NCBI GenBank assembly: GCA_037576215.1
Contig: JBANDB010000004.1
Coordinates: forward strand, 372,001 to 436,000
Direction of reading: 5' to 3'
Origin: Armillaria gallica
Lineage: Eukaryota; Basidiomycota; Agaricomycetes; Agaricales; Physalacriaceae
Length of the DNA stretch: 64,000 nucleotides
A program made the position numbers and the translations under genes. Positions 1 through 12,013 of this stretch are shown here, piece after piece; the stretch's first letter is position 1; each line of letters starts with the position of its first letter. The notes beneath the pieces are model-generated. The model did not search any database. It worked only from the letters and a program-made list of their open reading frames with translations, and was not told where the DNA came from.

Positions 1-1522
1 AATATTCATTGGAGCCTTAGTAAGGCTGTAAGTCCTTGGCTTTGTAATAGCTGTAGTAAACATATGGAATCTGAGGTTCTAAAGTAACAGCAACTCTTTG
101 ATGTTGCTGTGTATAGATGAAAACTGTGTGGTTTTATTGAGTGATGAGCAGATCATGAGGTGCTGTTTAGCTGTGGATTTCTGAGCTGCAGTTGCCATAC
201 TGAGGTATACACTTGTGGCAATGGTAACTCAAGGTCTTGGCACTGTAACAGCCTTAGTAAACATGGTCTGTAGTTGCCGTGGCTGTAATTATTGTAGCTG
301 GAAGGGTAATCATGTCAATCACATCATTTAATTAAATGATTGATAGGCATATCAACTAGGTGCTTCTGGGTGATGTGGCAATGCTATATTGGGATGATCG
401 GTGATCAAAGGTGCCTTGTGATGATGGGATACAGTAATTGTGATATGCAGCAAGCTGGGAAGGAAAACAAAGCATTGAAGGAGTATGAAGGTCATGGTTT
501 TAGGATTGTATCTGTGTGTGAGTGGCATATAATGCAAAAATCTGTGGTATTATTAAGGGTTGGCAGTATTATGGAGTATGTGGAAATTATAATGGGATTG
601 TTTTGAAGATATTAGGTGATGAATGGATAAATCCATGAATTCTGAGCATACAGAACCTGGAGGCTCATTATTGAAATGAAATATTATGGACTGCATATTT
701 ATTTACTAAGTACAAATTGTCACGATGCCTTGAAATTAACAACATTTGTATTCCCAAACTCACCCATGGCTGTAGTAGTTAATTTTAAGATATGGTTATA
801 TCCACAATCGCATATGCCTATTTCATGGATAATAACTACAGGCCCTTTTAGGCAATGTACTGTTATGATATGCATTCTTGGTCATATACTGCTGAATCCT
901 ATTCTGGCCTGTGTAAGTGTCAGAATAATATTTAGCTGATTTCCTGTACCTATGCTCAATATATGAGTGTATAAAAAAGGATTATAGATATAAAAAATAT
1001 GTTCAACAATTTTCTCAAGCCCACTCTGACCTTGCACCCAAAGTATTGGTTGGCTTCAATGACAGAGGTCTGGATGTAAACATTTTTGCCCAGACCAAAA
1101 GAAAAATACAAATATAAAATACACAGTCCCTGGTTTGAACTATAGACATCACACAATTCAAGGCAAACAGCTTAACTACTGTGCCATAACAACATATAAT
1201 ATTTGATAATGTACTGATACACATGTGGGTAATCCAAGTATAGAATACAAAAAAAGCACACTATCATGCAGGGCAGCATGACAGCAGGCATAGTCATTGA
1301 GAATGGAGAGAGTGTGATGTAGCATTGTCAGATGCACCATTTGGGGTAGGTGGGTAGGTCAGGTAGCACAGGGTACTGCAGTGTCAGGAGACAGCAGGAG
1401 CAGTGGGCATCAAGGTGGTCACAAAGCCATGATTATGGGTGCATTCAACATGCCCTCCATGTGTCCACCAAAGGATGAAAGCATGCATTGATTGCATTTT
1501 TCATTGGCCATCGGGGACCTAT
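1..1522. other. AT-rich sequence without a recognisable gene
   Basis: I see no supported gene here. The longest plus-strand frame (340-606, 88 codons) has no motif I recognise. A 29-bp direct repeat (CTTGGC...AGTAAACAT) occurs at 35-63 and again at 236-264 with a few substitutions, so the first 300 bases may be part of an old repeat. Nothing in the stretch looks like an RNA gene. Confidence 0.5.
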
Positions 1523-3102
1523 TGAAGAGACTCTATGCACACAGGCTAAAAATGCAACAGCATTGAAGACACTGATCACACTCACACCCAACACTACACA
1601 CACAAACCCTCAAGTTCTTGGGGGGATATTATACAATAGAAGCAGATTGAAGCAAAACAACTAAACTCTCAGAATATATGATACACACATATAGTGATAG
1701 CACTTGTAGGGTATCTAGATCTCTCTAAGTCAAAAGGCTTTATAACAAGAGGGGCAACAGATGTTGCCAGGCCTTAAGGCAAGGAGCACTACAATACACA
1801 ACACATCACCACACACCAACAAAACCCTCAATAAGCCTCGCGCAACACACACAGGTGACCACAAAGAACTCAAACACACCCTAAACACAACTCAAAGCTT
1901 GTGCTCCAAGCAAAAACCTTTCAAAACACATCCACTCAAGCCACAGGATTTGAACCTACATGCTTAAGCTTCTAAACTGATCATAGACCCACAGGGTTTG
2001 AACCTCTGCTGCCTGTAGCACCACATGTTACAAAGAAGGCCTCTGCACAAACACTAACCAGACCAAAGGGTTTGAATCTCTGCCACCTGTAGCACCTTGT
2101 GTCACAAGAAAACCTCAAAACTCAAGAGTATGTCCACAATGACACAGATTTCTTATTCTCAGGTTAGAGTGCAAGTCAACCAATGACTCAAACAGTACAC
2201 AAGTGCTGCACTAGCTTTCTATGCCTTGTACGCTACTCAAGTTACTCAAATGTTATCAATAAATGGTCTATTCTCTTGCTCAAAGCTACAAACTAATCCT
2301 GAAGCCAGAGTGCTAAGCTGAGGGCTTTCATGCTCCAACAAGGGGGGTCTGAAACTTGTACACTATTACAACATTACAGTATTTATACTATGTGCTCTAC
2401 ATATTAATACAATCTTGAATAGTAACTCTTGGCTTGTGGAACTTCCTTTCCTGGGTCTCACACATGTTGCCATAATCATGCTATTGCTTGGTGCTTACTC
2501 AGAGCTCCAGCTTGGGGCCAGATCCTGGTCTCTCAGCTTCACGACATTGGTTAGCTGTGCTATCCACACATACTGACATCGCCTAGTATCTCCTCAGAGT
2601 TGTAGCCTAGTGCGCAACTCATTTTTATGGTAATAATATCTTCTAGTGATTTTCATAGTCTTCTAGGACCACCAGCTTCTAGTCTAGGCCTCATGCACAT
2701 CAGCTGAAGTCAGAGACATTAGTCTTACTTCAATTCTAACATTCTGAGGTCTAGAGTGCTAGCTCCCAGCATGGCAGTGCCTTGTGTGTCATAGATCAAG
2801 GTTGTGCAAAGTATCAATTATCTCCTGAGCTTCATTGGTTCTATTCTTAGCACACATCTTCTGTGTATTATCAGTGTACTCAGTGTCAAGTGCTGGGGCT
2901 TTAGACTTAGTGTGACCCTTATGGTATTGCTCTACAATTAGGCCTTGTGCTCCACTGAACATTACTCAAGGTACTTCATTGTCTGCACTTAGGACATTGC
3001 GCTCTAAGGTATATCTCATTACCTTGGTATCTAGATCTTGTAAAATGTATCTATTGATACATTTCGAGAAATTACACATGTGAACACTTTTCAAGCAAGT
3101 CA
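1523..3102 (-). repeat. Solo-LTR-like dispersed repeat, old copy
   Basis: Read on the minus strand this 1580-bp block starts TGACTTGC and ends CTCTTCA, and it aligns along its whole length with the plus-strand block at 33420-35094. Shared landmarks include GTTCACATGTGTAA near the start, GCACTTGACACTGAG, the repeated 'GGTTCAAACCCTGTG' type motif, ACTTAGAGA followed by TCTAGATAC, and GTGTGTAGTGTTGGGTGTG followed by TGATCAGTGTCTTCAA near the end. Similarity stops exactly at both ends. TG...CA ends and no coding capacity suggest a solo LTR or a short non-autonomous LTR element. The flanks are CTAT on the left and CTGT on the right, compatible with a 4-bp target duplication carrying one transition. 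This copy has lost most CpGs seen in the other copy, so it is older. Confidence 0.72.
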
Positions 3103-5892
3103 CTGTTCTCCATCCTGCACTCTCCAGCCCTTTCATGAAAACAGCGACCACCATTGGATTCCCCAGTGTCCAAAATGGGGGTGGTGCTTAGATGGTGGTC
3201 ATATAGTGGTTGTGTGGTTTGGGACCAAGTGAGGATAGGGATAGGGGGTCATCATTGTCATTGGCAGTGATAGCGACACCAGAGAGAGACACAGCTTTGA
3301 GTATTGTATTCCCCCATGTCAAAAATGGGAGATGCACAAGAGCTGGGGTCATTGGAGAGCCTGAGACAGATGGTAAGAGATCATGTTGGTTTTTGGTGGG
3401 TGCAGCAGCAGCAGGGGCAACAGTGCTCCCATAGTCATTATTTTGGTGTTGTCCATTGAGTACTGGGTAGTATAGTTGATGCCCAAATGGACATTGTTGT
3501 CAACACCTTCATTGAATGTTGAGAGGTCCATCTTGCTCCCCCCCTCCTGCTGGCACCATTCCACCCTCCTTATGCATCCCAGCCTCTTCCTGTTGGATCC
3601 AAAGCCCTTTCCTGCTCTCTCTGGCATCCCTTCTTTATCCTTGGATTCTCTCCACCTCTCCTGCCATTATTGTCATTGTTCTGTAGATTGCTGTTATTGT
3701 TGCTCTCAGTATTCATTCCATATCCCACTCCTTGCTTCCAGATGGGTCCTGATCATCGATGCTCCACTGTTCCCATGGTCATTGGCATTTGCTAATCCAC
3801 TTTGTGTGGGTGATTGGACCCAATATCAATATGGGGAGTTCTGGGTCAGTGGATGGTGAAAAGGCTCATCCTTGTGTCTTCATTAGGTGTTGGGGATGAT
3901 TGTTCTCATTGTCAAGGACAGTGCTAATGTCAGACATTGCTTGGGGGAAGAAATGAGGCTGCCTTGCATGAGGACTTATGTGACAGCAGCTTGGGGGTGA
4001 TCATGGATGTTATCTGAGGCTCTTGGAGCTGCTGGATATGTCAAAAGTATCTAAATCCAATGTATTAGTATAAAAAACAAATAAAACATACCATAGACTC
4101 ATGAAAATGGATGATGTTGACAAAAGAGAGGGTAGGGAATGAAAGGGTGGTGGAGGAAAGAAATGAAAAAGATGCTGCACAGCCACTCAATCACCATGTG
4201 GTTACTTGGTCCAGAGGGATCGAGCAAGCAAAACACATCCTCAAAATGTATCCCCTGTTTGAAACACATATTACTCAGCCTTGGAAATCAACAGGATATA
4301 ATATTTCAGTTGTACACAATGGATTTATGTGGTATTTACTGTATCAAATATCCTCAGACTTCTGTTATTTCCTATTTTACAATGAAATCTTCATATTTTT
4401 TAAGTTTTTCATGTGTATATGAGTTCTATGAACCCACAGAATGTGTCAACTAATGTAATTTCTTTTGCCATAGCCACTATATATATTGTACTATCAACAT
4501 AAGACATCCAATCCACACAAAAATGGCTCACTATTCACTTTCTTGCCCAAGTAAAACCATTAGAAGACTTCCAACTCATTGCCCTTCTACCTTGGTTTTT
4601 GCACCATGTTGACCTGACCTATATAAGCATCAGGGCAGGGACATATTTGCATCTCTAGTACTCAAAAATAGTATAAATTCTGACTTCTCATTTTACATAC
4701 TATGATTTAAATGTGTAGTGTCTAGAATACCTCTAAAAATGTGCATTCATGGTAATTTTCATATGATAAGTAATACATATGCATGGGTAGAGAGCATAGT
4801 ATGACTACAGAGTTCATCTTTAAGTAGAATAGAATGAAGGCAAGCTTCCTATTGTATTTTTGAGAGCTAGTATTGCTTGAGTATAGTAAAATTCTGGTTG
4901 ATGAGATTCTACTTTTCTCACAAAACCAAAGATTTATAAAATTATATGGAGTAGGGAGAAGCTGAAATGCAGCTTTAAAATACATCTTATGCTGAAAACA
5001 ATCTATGTAACCACTGTAATACACTGAAAATATGCCCTGCTTTTGAAAACATTTCCCCTTACCTGATTGGGAATGATATACTCCCACAGTAAGCATATCC
5101 AAGTGCATGCAGTTGCATCTAGCCAAAAAAACACTGCAGGTGGGTGTGGAAGTGGTACCAGTATAATATATATTATTTTTTGGGCCTATATAATTTGTTT
5201 TGGAGACAGATGATAAGCAGGAGGGTGGGAAATTCAATACTACCAGAGCCAGTGGCCAACTTATCCATTTATAGAGTGGCTGTGTTTTCAAGTGATTAGT
5301 AAATGCTCTGACATGCTGTCCAATGACAAAATAATTAACAGGGACAGAATTTGTGTGGAAAAAAAGAAAATTCATATTACAGTGCTTCTGGAAAATAATG
5401 AGAATCATGGAAAATGACATCGTCATATTTTCAAACCCAAATCAGCTTGTAAATACTATTTTTGGTATATACACTGTTGAATCGTTGACCTCTGACTGGT
5501 CTGACAGTCGTGGCAGGAAATCCCTCTATATTGTTGCAGGAATCAGTAGAAGCCCCTGTGTTGAGCCCTGCTACCATATTTACATCAACGATAATGACTA
5601 CCACCTTTTCAGCATGGTATGGGATGAGTAAAAGGATGTTTGTAGTGGTCAGCAAAGGAGAGATGTTGCCAAATGTGTCAAGGGGTTATGACCAAACTAG
5701 GTAAATATCTGTGATTATTGAGTAATGTAACTGATGATAACATTATCTATAATTCTTATTATATTCTGGAAGTGCTGTAGATACTAAAAAAATTTCTCTC
5801 TTATCCAAAAATTTTCTAGACTGAGACTAAATTGAGTCCTCAGGTTATAACTACAGTTTTCAGCAAACAGTTTTGTAGTTATATCCAGGTCA
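3103..5892. other. AT-rich stretch, no supported gene
   Basis: No recognisable gene. Frames include 3476-3859 (plus, 127 codons, Ser/Leu/His/Cys rich) and 4722-5426 (minus, 234 codons, the longest here). The latter is hydrophobic and aromatic-rich, but it shows no motif or intron signal that I trust, and AT-rich sequence yields frames like this by chance. If the gypsy pol that starts near 5.9 kb had a gag, it should lie here, but I do not see a CCHC knuckle or a capsid motif. Confidence 0.4.
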
Positions 5893-8036
5893 TTGAGGCT
5901 CAGATATACAGCCAGGGCTGCCAAACTTATTGTGACTGAAGACCTGATGAAGGATGCATCTGTTAATCAATACAAGTCATATTATATGAGTATAAAGAAG
6001 TTAGACACACAAGTTACAAGAATCAGTCATTTAATGGCTCTGGGGAGATTGTTGAAAGAAGAAGCCAAAGAAAGATAGAGAGAGTATTGGATCCCCAAAG
6101 ATAAAGAAGATGAAAACTGTATCTATTCATTATATGATTACCCTTTCACTGCATGAAGAATCCAATATTTTAGCTTACAATATTGGATTCTATAACTATT
6201 TATTTTTTCAATATGTTGCTCTGAAATATTGAAATAATATTTTCAATATATTTGCCATATTTGAGAAATTTCCAATATTTTTCCAATAAACAAGAATATC
6301 AGAATAATATTCAAAATAATCTCATAATATTTTAAGGCAACATATTGAAAAAATAAATAGTTATAGAATTCAATATTCTAAGCCAAGATATTGGATTCTC
6401 CATGCAGTGTTTTGAAGAAGGGGATACCATCATAATACTGCAAAAGGAATGTTCTGTCCTAAAAAGAGAATTACATGAATCATGAGCTTGCATGTCCACC
6501 TTGTATAAGCAAGTGGACAAGAAGATCAAACCTGTATCCACCACTTTTCTGGAAGAAGCTCATGTTAGAAGAACCTTACCCTATAACCCTTTGATCACCT
6601 TGGCTGAGTTGCCAGTGATGCCACCTGACTTTGAAGCTACAGAACAATTAACAGAAGAACACATGAAGAACCTTAATGTGAACTAAGAAAATTTTCTATA
6701 GCCAGAAGAAGAAAAGCTATTTAAACATGTGCTTAAATTAAATGAACAAATACCACTATACAAAGAGAAAGATTGAGGAATGTTCAGCCAAGAATATTTT
6801 TCAGACTACATCATGCCAGTGGTACCCCACATGCCTTGGGAGTATAAAAATATTCCTATCCTACCAGGCATCAGAGAAAAGGTGATATTGTTCCTTAAGA
6901 GCAAAATTGAAGCCAGGGTATATGAGGTGAGCCAATCCTCATATTGAAGCCAGTGGTTTTGCATATGCAAAAGAATGGTACATTATGATTAGTCCACAAG
7001 TTACAACCTTTGAACAAAATATCCATTTGAGATGTGGGTCAAATTCCAGAGCCAGACAATTTTATAGAACCTTACAGAGGATGTCAATGCTATACCATGT
7101 TTGATATGTTTTGGAGTTTTAATGTGAGAAAAGTAGATCCAAAATCAGAAGACTATACTGCCTTCTACACACTGCTAGGATTATTATGCATAACTGCCTT
7201 GCCCATGGGCTATACTAATTCACCTGCTGAGTTTCAGAATTGCATGGTTTTTATACTACAAGATGAACTACCACATGTGGCCAATATATTCATTAATGAT
7301 TTGCCAATTCAAGGTCCTAGAACAAGGTATTTTGATTCTAATGGTAATCCTAGTACAATTGATGGGAATCCAGGAATTCATAGATTCATCTGGGAATGTA
7401 CCAACAATGTGCATAGAATAATGCACAGACTTAAGAGTGCCAAAGGCATGTTCTCACCCAAGAAAACCCAGATCTGCTGGCCTAGTGTAGTGATTCTAAG
7501 ACAACAATGTTCGGTAGAAGAACAACACTCTGAAGACAGTCAAGTCATTAAAATATTGAATTGGCCACCCATTAAAACTGTGACAGAGGTATAAGAGTTC
7601 TTAGGGTTGTGTGGAATAGTATGAATCTGGATAAAAGATTATTTAAAGCTCGCTCGTCCCTTGATAGATTTGGTGCACAAAAATTTTGAATTTGAATGAG
7701 GTGAACACCAGAGAGAGGGTTTTGTGACCCTCAAAGATCAAGTAACCAAAGCACTGGCCTTGCGAGCCATTGATTATAAATCCAGACTGTGAGTATCTCT
7801 ATCCATGAACACTAACAAAAAAGCAGTAGGGTTCATTCTTTCCCAAATAGATGAAGAAGGGAAATGCAGACCAGCCAGATATGGGTCTCTCACCTTAGAT
7901 GAATGAGAAGCCCAATACTCACAACCCAAACTGGAATTATATGGCTTATTTAGGGCATTACGAGCCTGGAGAAAATTTATTATTCATGTAGAAAACTTAC
8001 ATGTGGAAGTGGATGCTAAGTATATCAAAGGCATGG
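5893..8036 (+). pseudogene. Decayed Ty3/gypsy pol: linker, reverse transcriptase and RNase H
   Basis: This is the remnant of a basidiomycete Ty3/gypsy polyprotein. Upstream of the RT a conserved block reads VMPPDFEATEQ, then PEEEKL, and FSQEYF followed by MPVVPHMPWEYKNIPI. The RT core is at about 7034-7594 with YTMFDMF, ALPMGYTNSPAEFQN and ANIFINDLPIQGP. The active-site box should be F-V/I-D-D but reads F-I-N-D (Asn codon 7295-7297), so a catalytic Asp is lost. RNase H follows (AVGFILSQ, QPKLELYGLFRALRA, VEVDAKYIKGM) and is cut at 8036 by an LTR-like insertion. In-frame TGA codons stand where Trp or Arg is expected, for example 'FE*GEH' and 'LDE*EAQYS'. A MITE interrupts the frame at 6147-6409; removing it and one TTT restores DYP-FEEGDT. 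Non-functional. Family assignment is firm; the 5' end is not located. Confidence 0.85.
6147..6409. mobile_element. MITE, CACTG family, copy A
   Basis: A 263-bp AT-rich non-coding element bounded by CACTGCATGAAGAATCC and its inverted partner GGATTCTCCATGCAGTG. The 3-bp duplication TTT lies at 6144-6146 and 6410-6412. It is one of four copies in the window with the same ends, near-identical length and 3-bp duplications. CACTG ends plus 3-bp duplications fit the CACTA (EnSpm/CMC) superfamily. It sits inside the gypsy pol frame, so it arrived after that element. The terminal inverted repeats here extend further than in the other copies. Confidence 0.9.
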
Positions 8037-9740
8037 TGACGGGCACCTGTGAAACTGAGCACGGCCTAGCATGAACACACACAAAACCTAACTCAATCCC
8101 ACAAAACACACACACACACACACAATCTTCTTAAGTGTGGAGGGGAGCAAGGATTTTAATTCCACTTGCATGCTGACAGTATCTCAATTTCTCTCCGTGA
8201 GCTCACTAGAACGATACGCACAACCATATAGTATTATCAAGCTAGTCTCAAATTCTCTATCTCTTTGGAGCTTTTTACAAGAGAGCACAGTGAACCATGC
8301 AACCCTCGAGGCAAAGATATTCAAAAGACAATACACATGGATATGCAGATCCACAAAACGACCAAGTCCGGTCAGTGAGCTCACTAAGTATGACCCACCG
8401 CAAGATCTAATCTGTGTGCGACACCACCTTTCTCTTAGTGGCTAAACCTGACTTCCAAACTTGTCACAATGGAGGCCCTCGGCACTCCCACTCAAGTCTT
8501 AATTACTCTCAGAACCATCCCCGCAAGTCCTCACACACAGTGCGCTTGCCCTAACAATGGTGCCACGAGGTCCAACTGTGCACACCTGTCACACTTCATG
8601 CAACTGCTAGGACAGCTCAATCTGGCTGATTCCCTTGCAACTACTTCTAGGCCTACACAGAGGCTGGCACAATACAACTTCTCTTTCTTACACTGAACCA
8701 GAAAAGGAACAGAGCTCTTTCTCAGATGTAACCAAGTAAACCTCTTGAGACAGGCGCAGCGTCACTGCTTCCGAATCTCTCTCTTATCTCAAATAAACCA
8801 AAGTTTGTATCCAAAATATCTCTCTTATTCAATTTCTCTGTGAGCTCGCTAAACTTACATTGTAGCCAAGGCTCGAAGTCACTAACTCTTACATGGCGCA
8901 ACAAGTCCGGATCCAAACTGAACCTTTATTATGTTATGTGGGGAGGTAGGTAGCTTGGCTTTAATACATGAAAATCTACTCTACTTATACTATGGGAGAT
9001 TGATTGTTACAAACAGATTTTTAGTAATTTACTTCTTTTTCGGCCAGATATCCCTCATCCAAGCTGGCCCAGCGCTCTAGGCAGCGTGCCACTCGTTCCT
9101 CTTTTTAGTATCCTCAAAGAGCTAAGTGATGTCGACATTGCTCACCCTAGCAGCAGAGTAGCTCGCAAGTGTGCACTCAATAGCTGCTTAATCCTTGATC
9201 ACCAATCACACTTCGTATTCAGCTTTCGGATCTGCTCTGAAGGTGACAGCGTCATGTTCTAGACTCAGTAACCCAGAAATGCCTTGGCTTTCCAGTCTGC
9301 TCGCTATTTCCATCAGCCGAAGCCTGTTTCTAAGCCATGCCCAGGGTTCTCTTGATTACCCTGCACATGATATCATTTTTCTGGATCTCCAGGGACCACA
9401 CGTCATAGATTACAGACATGTCATTATCTAAATTAGCCTTGGCCCCCATACAAGCACATCCCACCTCAGCTGAGTCCTCTATTGCAAACAGGTGGTTTGG
9501 CAATCTAGCTCGCCCTTCGGCCTTATTGCCGTGCATGCCTGTAAGGTACAGTGCAACGACGAAGTCCTTATGTTTTAATTCTGTTGCTTCTTTTTCTATT
9601 ATAGAGCTCTCTACCTTGGTGATCTTGCTTCTTCATGTGCCACTTGCACTGTCAGCCTGCTCATGATGCCTCTGCATTGCTGAAGTGTAAGGTATGACAT
9701 TTTGTAAAATTACACCCTTAGACACTCTGCGGGTGTGACA
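8037..9740 (-). repeat. LTR-like insertion block in gypsy RNase H
   Basis: A 1704-bp block interrupts the pol frame straight after the RNase H motif AKYIKGM. On the minus strand it starts TGTCACACCCGCAG and ends GTGCCCGTCA, which are TG...CA ends like an LTR. It is distinctly richer in CpG and GC than its surroundings, has a short (CA)n run near 8109-8123, and repeats the motif GTGAGCTCACTA-like near 8200, 8370 and 8845. It codes for nothing recognisable. The flanks (ATGG left, ACAG right) do not form a convincing duplication, and the pol frame does not resume directly afterwards, so a deletion probably accompanied or followed the insertion. It could be a solo LTR or one LTR of a truncated element. 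Confidence 0.5.
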
Positions 9741-10195
9741 ACAGAGTTGATTCTGATGCACAGTAGGCATCTGAAGCTACTTTGTTATATCTTGCAGTCT
9801 TTTACCCTTTATTTCCTAGTTCAAAGACATATCCCATAGATTGTTTGAAGGGTCGTCTAAGGGTTTTCTGGGCCATGGAATTCAAATATGACCTTTGATC
9901 ATTGATCCAACAACTTCCTGAGTAATTATACCTGTATTAAACAGAATTTACATGTCTTTTTGCAGGTTTTTCATGTTTATTTGACCTCTCAGTCCTTCCA
10001 GAGCTCACATATTTTATCTATGAAGTATGCACAGGTCCCAGGTGGGTCACCCATGGGTAGAACCATCTCAGAATGCTTTGACCTGGACCTGGACCCGCTA
10101 ACCCATGGGTTTGAGTTTTTAATAAATTGAAAACCTGGACCCAGGTCTTTCCATGGATCCACCCGGGTCCTAGTAGGAACCATGCAACTCTTTAA
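9741..10195. other. Non-coding spacer replacing part of pol
   Basis: Between the RNase H break and the point where integrase becomes readable, no coding sequence can be traced. The stretch should encode the RNase H C-terminus, the HHCC zinc finger and the first half of the integrase core, so these were deleted or are decayed beyond recognition. It contains the small palindromic repeat listed next. Confidence 0.45.
10032..10181. repeat. Short palindromic repeat with possible ATGCA duplication
   Basis: The left arm AGGTCCCAGGTGGGTC (10033-10048) is the imperfect reverse complement of GATCCACCCGGGTCCT (10157-10172). CATGGGT or CCATGG motifs recur inside. ATGCA flanks it on both sides (10027-10031 and 10182-10186). 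The block is GC-rich against an AT-rich background and non-coding. It looks like a small MITE-like or foldback insertion of about 150 bp; the family is not recognised. Confidence 0.5.
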
Positions 10196-10990
10196 TAATA
10201 ATTTGAAACAGTTGACACATTTTTTCTAGAAAAAGATCTACTGTAGATATAGAGCTATAGGATAGGTAGTAACTGATAATGGCCTGGAAGTCAAAGGAGC
10301 CTTTGAGAGATTGGTTGAGAAACTTGACATACCCTATATACAAATTTCACCTTAGAACAAGCAAGCAGGAGGAAAGGTGGAAAAGAGACACTATACCTTA
10401 TGAGAAGCCATAGTCAAATCATGCTGAAAAAGAAAGTCTGATGGCTGAATAAAGGATTGGCATAAACAGATCAATGCAGCCATGTTCACTAACTGAGTAA
10501 CTGTTAGTGGGGTAACTGGGTTTTCCCCCTATTATCTCTTGCACAGAGTCAAGCCCTTGCTGCCATTTGATTTAATAGATGCCACATTCATGGTTGAAGT
10601 ATTCTACTCAGGGATGAAGACAGGAGAATTACTAGCACTCCACATTAAGCAATTGTCAAGACATACAGCAGACCTAGAACGTGCAGCAGAAGTGCTAAAA
10701 ATAGCTCAATGTGAATCTTGAGAACAATTCATTTGCAGATTTGAGCATAGACTGCTGAAGAAAGATTATAACCCTGGAGAACCAGTACTAGTTCAAAATA
10801 GTCATTTGGAGATAACTATTAACAGATTCAAAACTCGGCCTCAATATTTAGAACCCTATAAAGTAATTCAGAAAACCTTTGGAGAAAGTTACCAACTAAA
10901 AGAACTAGATGGAACACCTTTAAAGAAAAAATGTGGCAGCCTTTTGATTGTACTCATACATCTGACGAAGCAGTCCAGAGTTTGAAACTT
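10196..10990 (+). pseudogene. Decayed Ty3/gypsy integrase C-terminal part
   Basis: This continues the pol relic that starts at 5.9 kb. Readable pieces in order: CRYRAIG and VTDNGLEVKGAF (the second catalytic Asp region of the integrase core), a region where PYN-ANG-VER is expected but reads 'NKQAGGKVEKRHYTL', VTGFSPYYLLHRVKPLLPFDL, a helix-rich stretch ending LERAAEVLKIAQ, then RLLKKDYNPGEPVLVQNS and RPQYLEPYKVIQKTFGESYQL, the GPY/F-like C-terminal module. Stops replace expected Trp and Arg codons ('KSC*KRKSDG*I', 'FTN*VTVS'), as in the upstream part. There is no chromodomain at this end. It resembles integrases of many mushroom gypsy elements. Confidence 0.82.
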
Positions 10991-11329
10991 TAAAAGAACC
11001 ACATGATTGCAATATGGACCCCAGTCAATATGTAACTGAACCCATATATGAGAAAGACAGAGACTCAGATTGGGACTTATTGGACTAACATTTCCATCTC
11101 AGCAACATTCATAATAAATAGATAATCTTTGCCACCAAGCCTTCTAACTGAAACCTTGAACAGTGGGGATAACTTCCAAATAATTTCCACTATCTAAGGT
11201 TTCAACCACCCTCATTTGCCTTGCTGGACTCACTCATAATGAACAATCTCAACAACATCCTGAACATACATACCTATTTCCCTCCCAGAAGATCCCTTCC
11301 CCATTTCTTCAACCACAGAAACAGAAACC

Positions 11330-12013
11330 ATGCTTGAGATGACACCACCCATAAACTCTGTCATCACAACCAACCATGAATGTGCCACATCCACTACCCA
11401 AGTAATCCACAAAGACACTAATGGCAACATCTCTGCTGTCATCACAAAAACATCCCAAGCAAGCATAGGCATAGCAGTCCAGGTAAAGCATTGCACAACT
11501 TCACTAAGGAAACCATTAATGCATAAACAGACTGACATGATCCACAAATACAAACCTACCATATTGAACAAGTTAAGCAGGACTGTTTACTTGCATCCCA
11601 TAGAGGGCAAAAGTGGAATTACCTCCCCAGCCTTAGTGAAACCAGGGGCACCCTTTTCATCTGCCACATTTGACAGATTAGCACAATGGGTCTCCGTGAT
11701 TTCCCTCCACAAGAGGTGGGGATCCTGAAATTAACCATTTGTTGAAATAAAGGAAGCACACCATGGCTTTCTTTTTCTAGGACACCCCATCTATGATGAC
11801 CATTGGTATGGCAATGGCCTCATCCTTGAAATCCTTTATGTGTCAGACAAGTATGTCATCTTTAATGTGAATTTTGACATGCTGTCAGTCCAAGGGGGAA
11901 ATTATATGGTCACAATGGCAGCAAAGACCACTGACTTTGTTTTACCCCCCTTTTCAGAGGTGCAAACACATTTTCATAGCTGTAGCAAAGAAAGTGGGAT
12001 GGGAATTTGATTT
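11330..12013 (+). pseudogene. Unrecognised ORF downstream of gypsy integrase
   Basis: One frame runs for roughly 226 codons, broken only by a TGA and a TAA close together (11726-11734, 'RWGS*N*PFVEIKEAHHGF'). Visible sequence includes PALVKPGAPFSSATFDRLAQW, then after the stops FLFLGHPIYDDHWYGNGLI and LEILYVSDKYVIFNVNF. It ends at a TGA after SGMGI. I do not recognise a family. Its position just 3' of integrase could make it an extra ORF of the same element, or a separate gene relic. The two stops again fit C-to-T or G-to-A change at Arg/Trp and Gln codons. Confidence 0.4.

Noticed and set aside
4722..5426. 234-codon minus-strand ORF
   Set aside because: It is the longest frame in its area, but with hydrophobic/aromatic composition typical of AT-rich non-coding sequence, no motif and no paralogue in the window. 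I could not support it as a gene.
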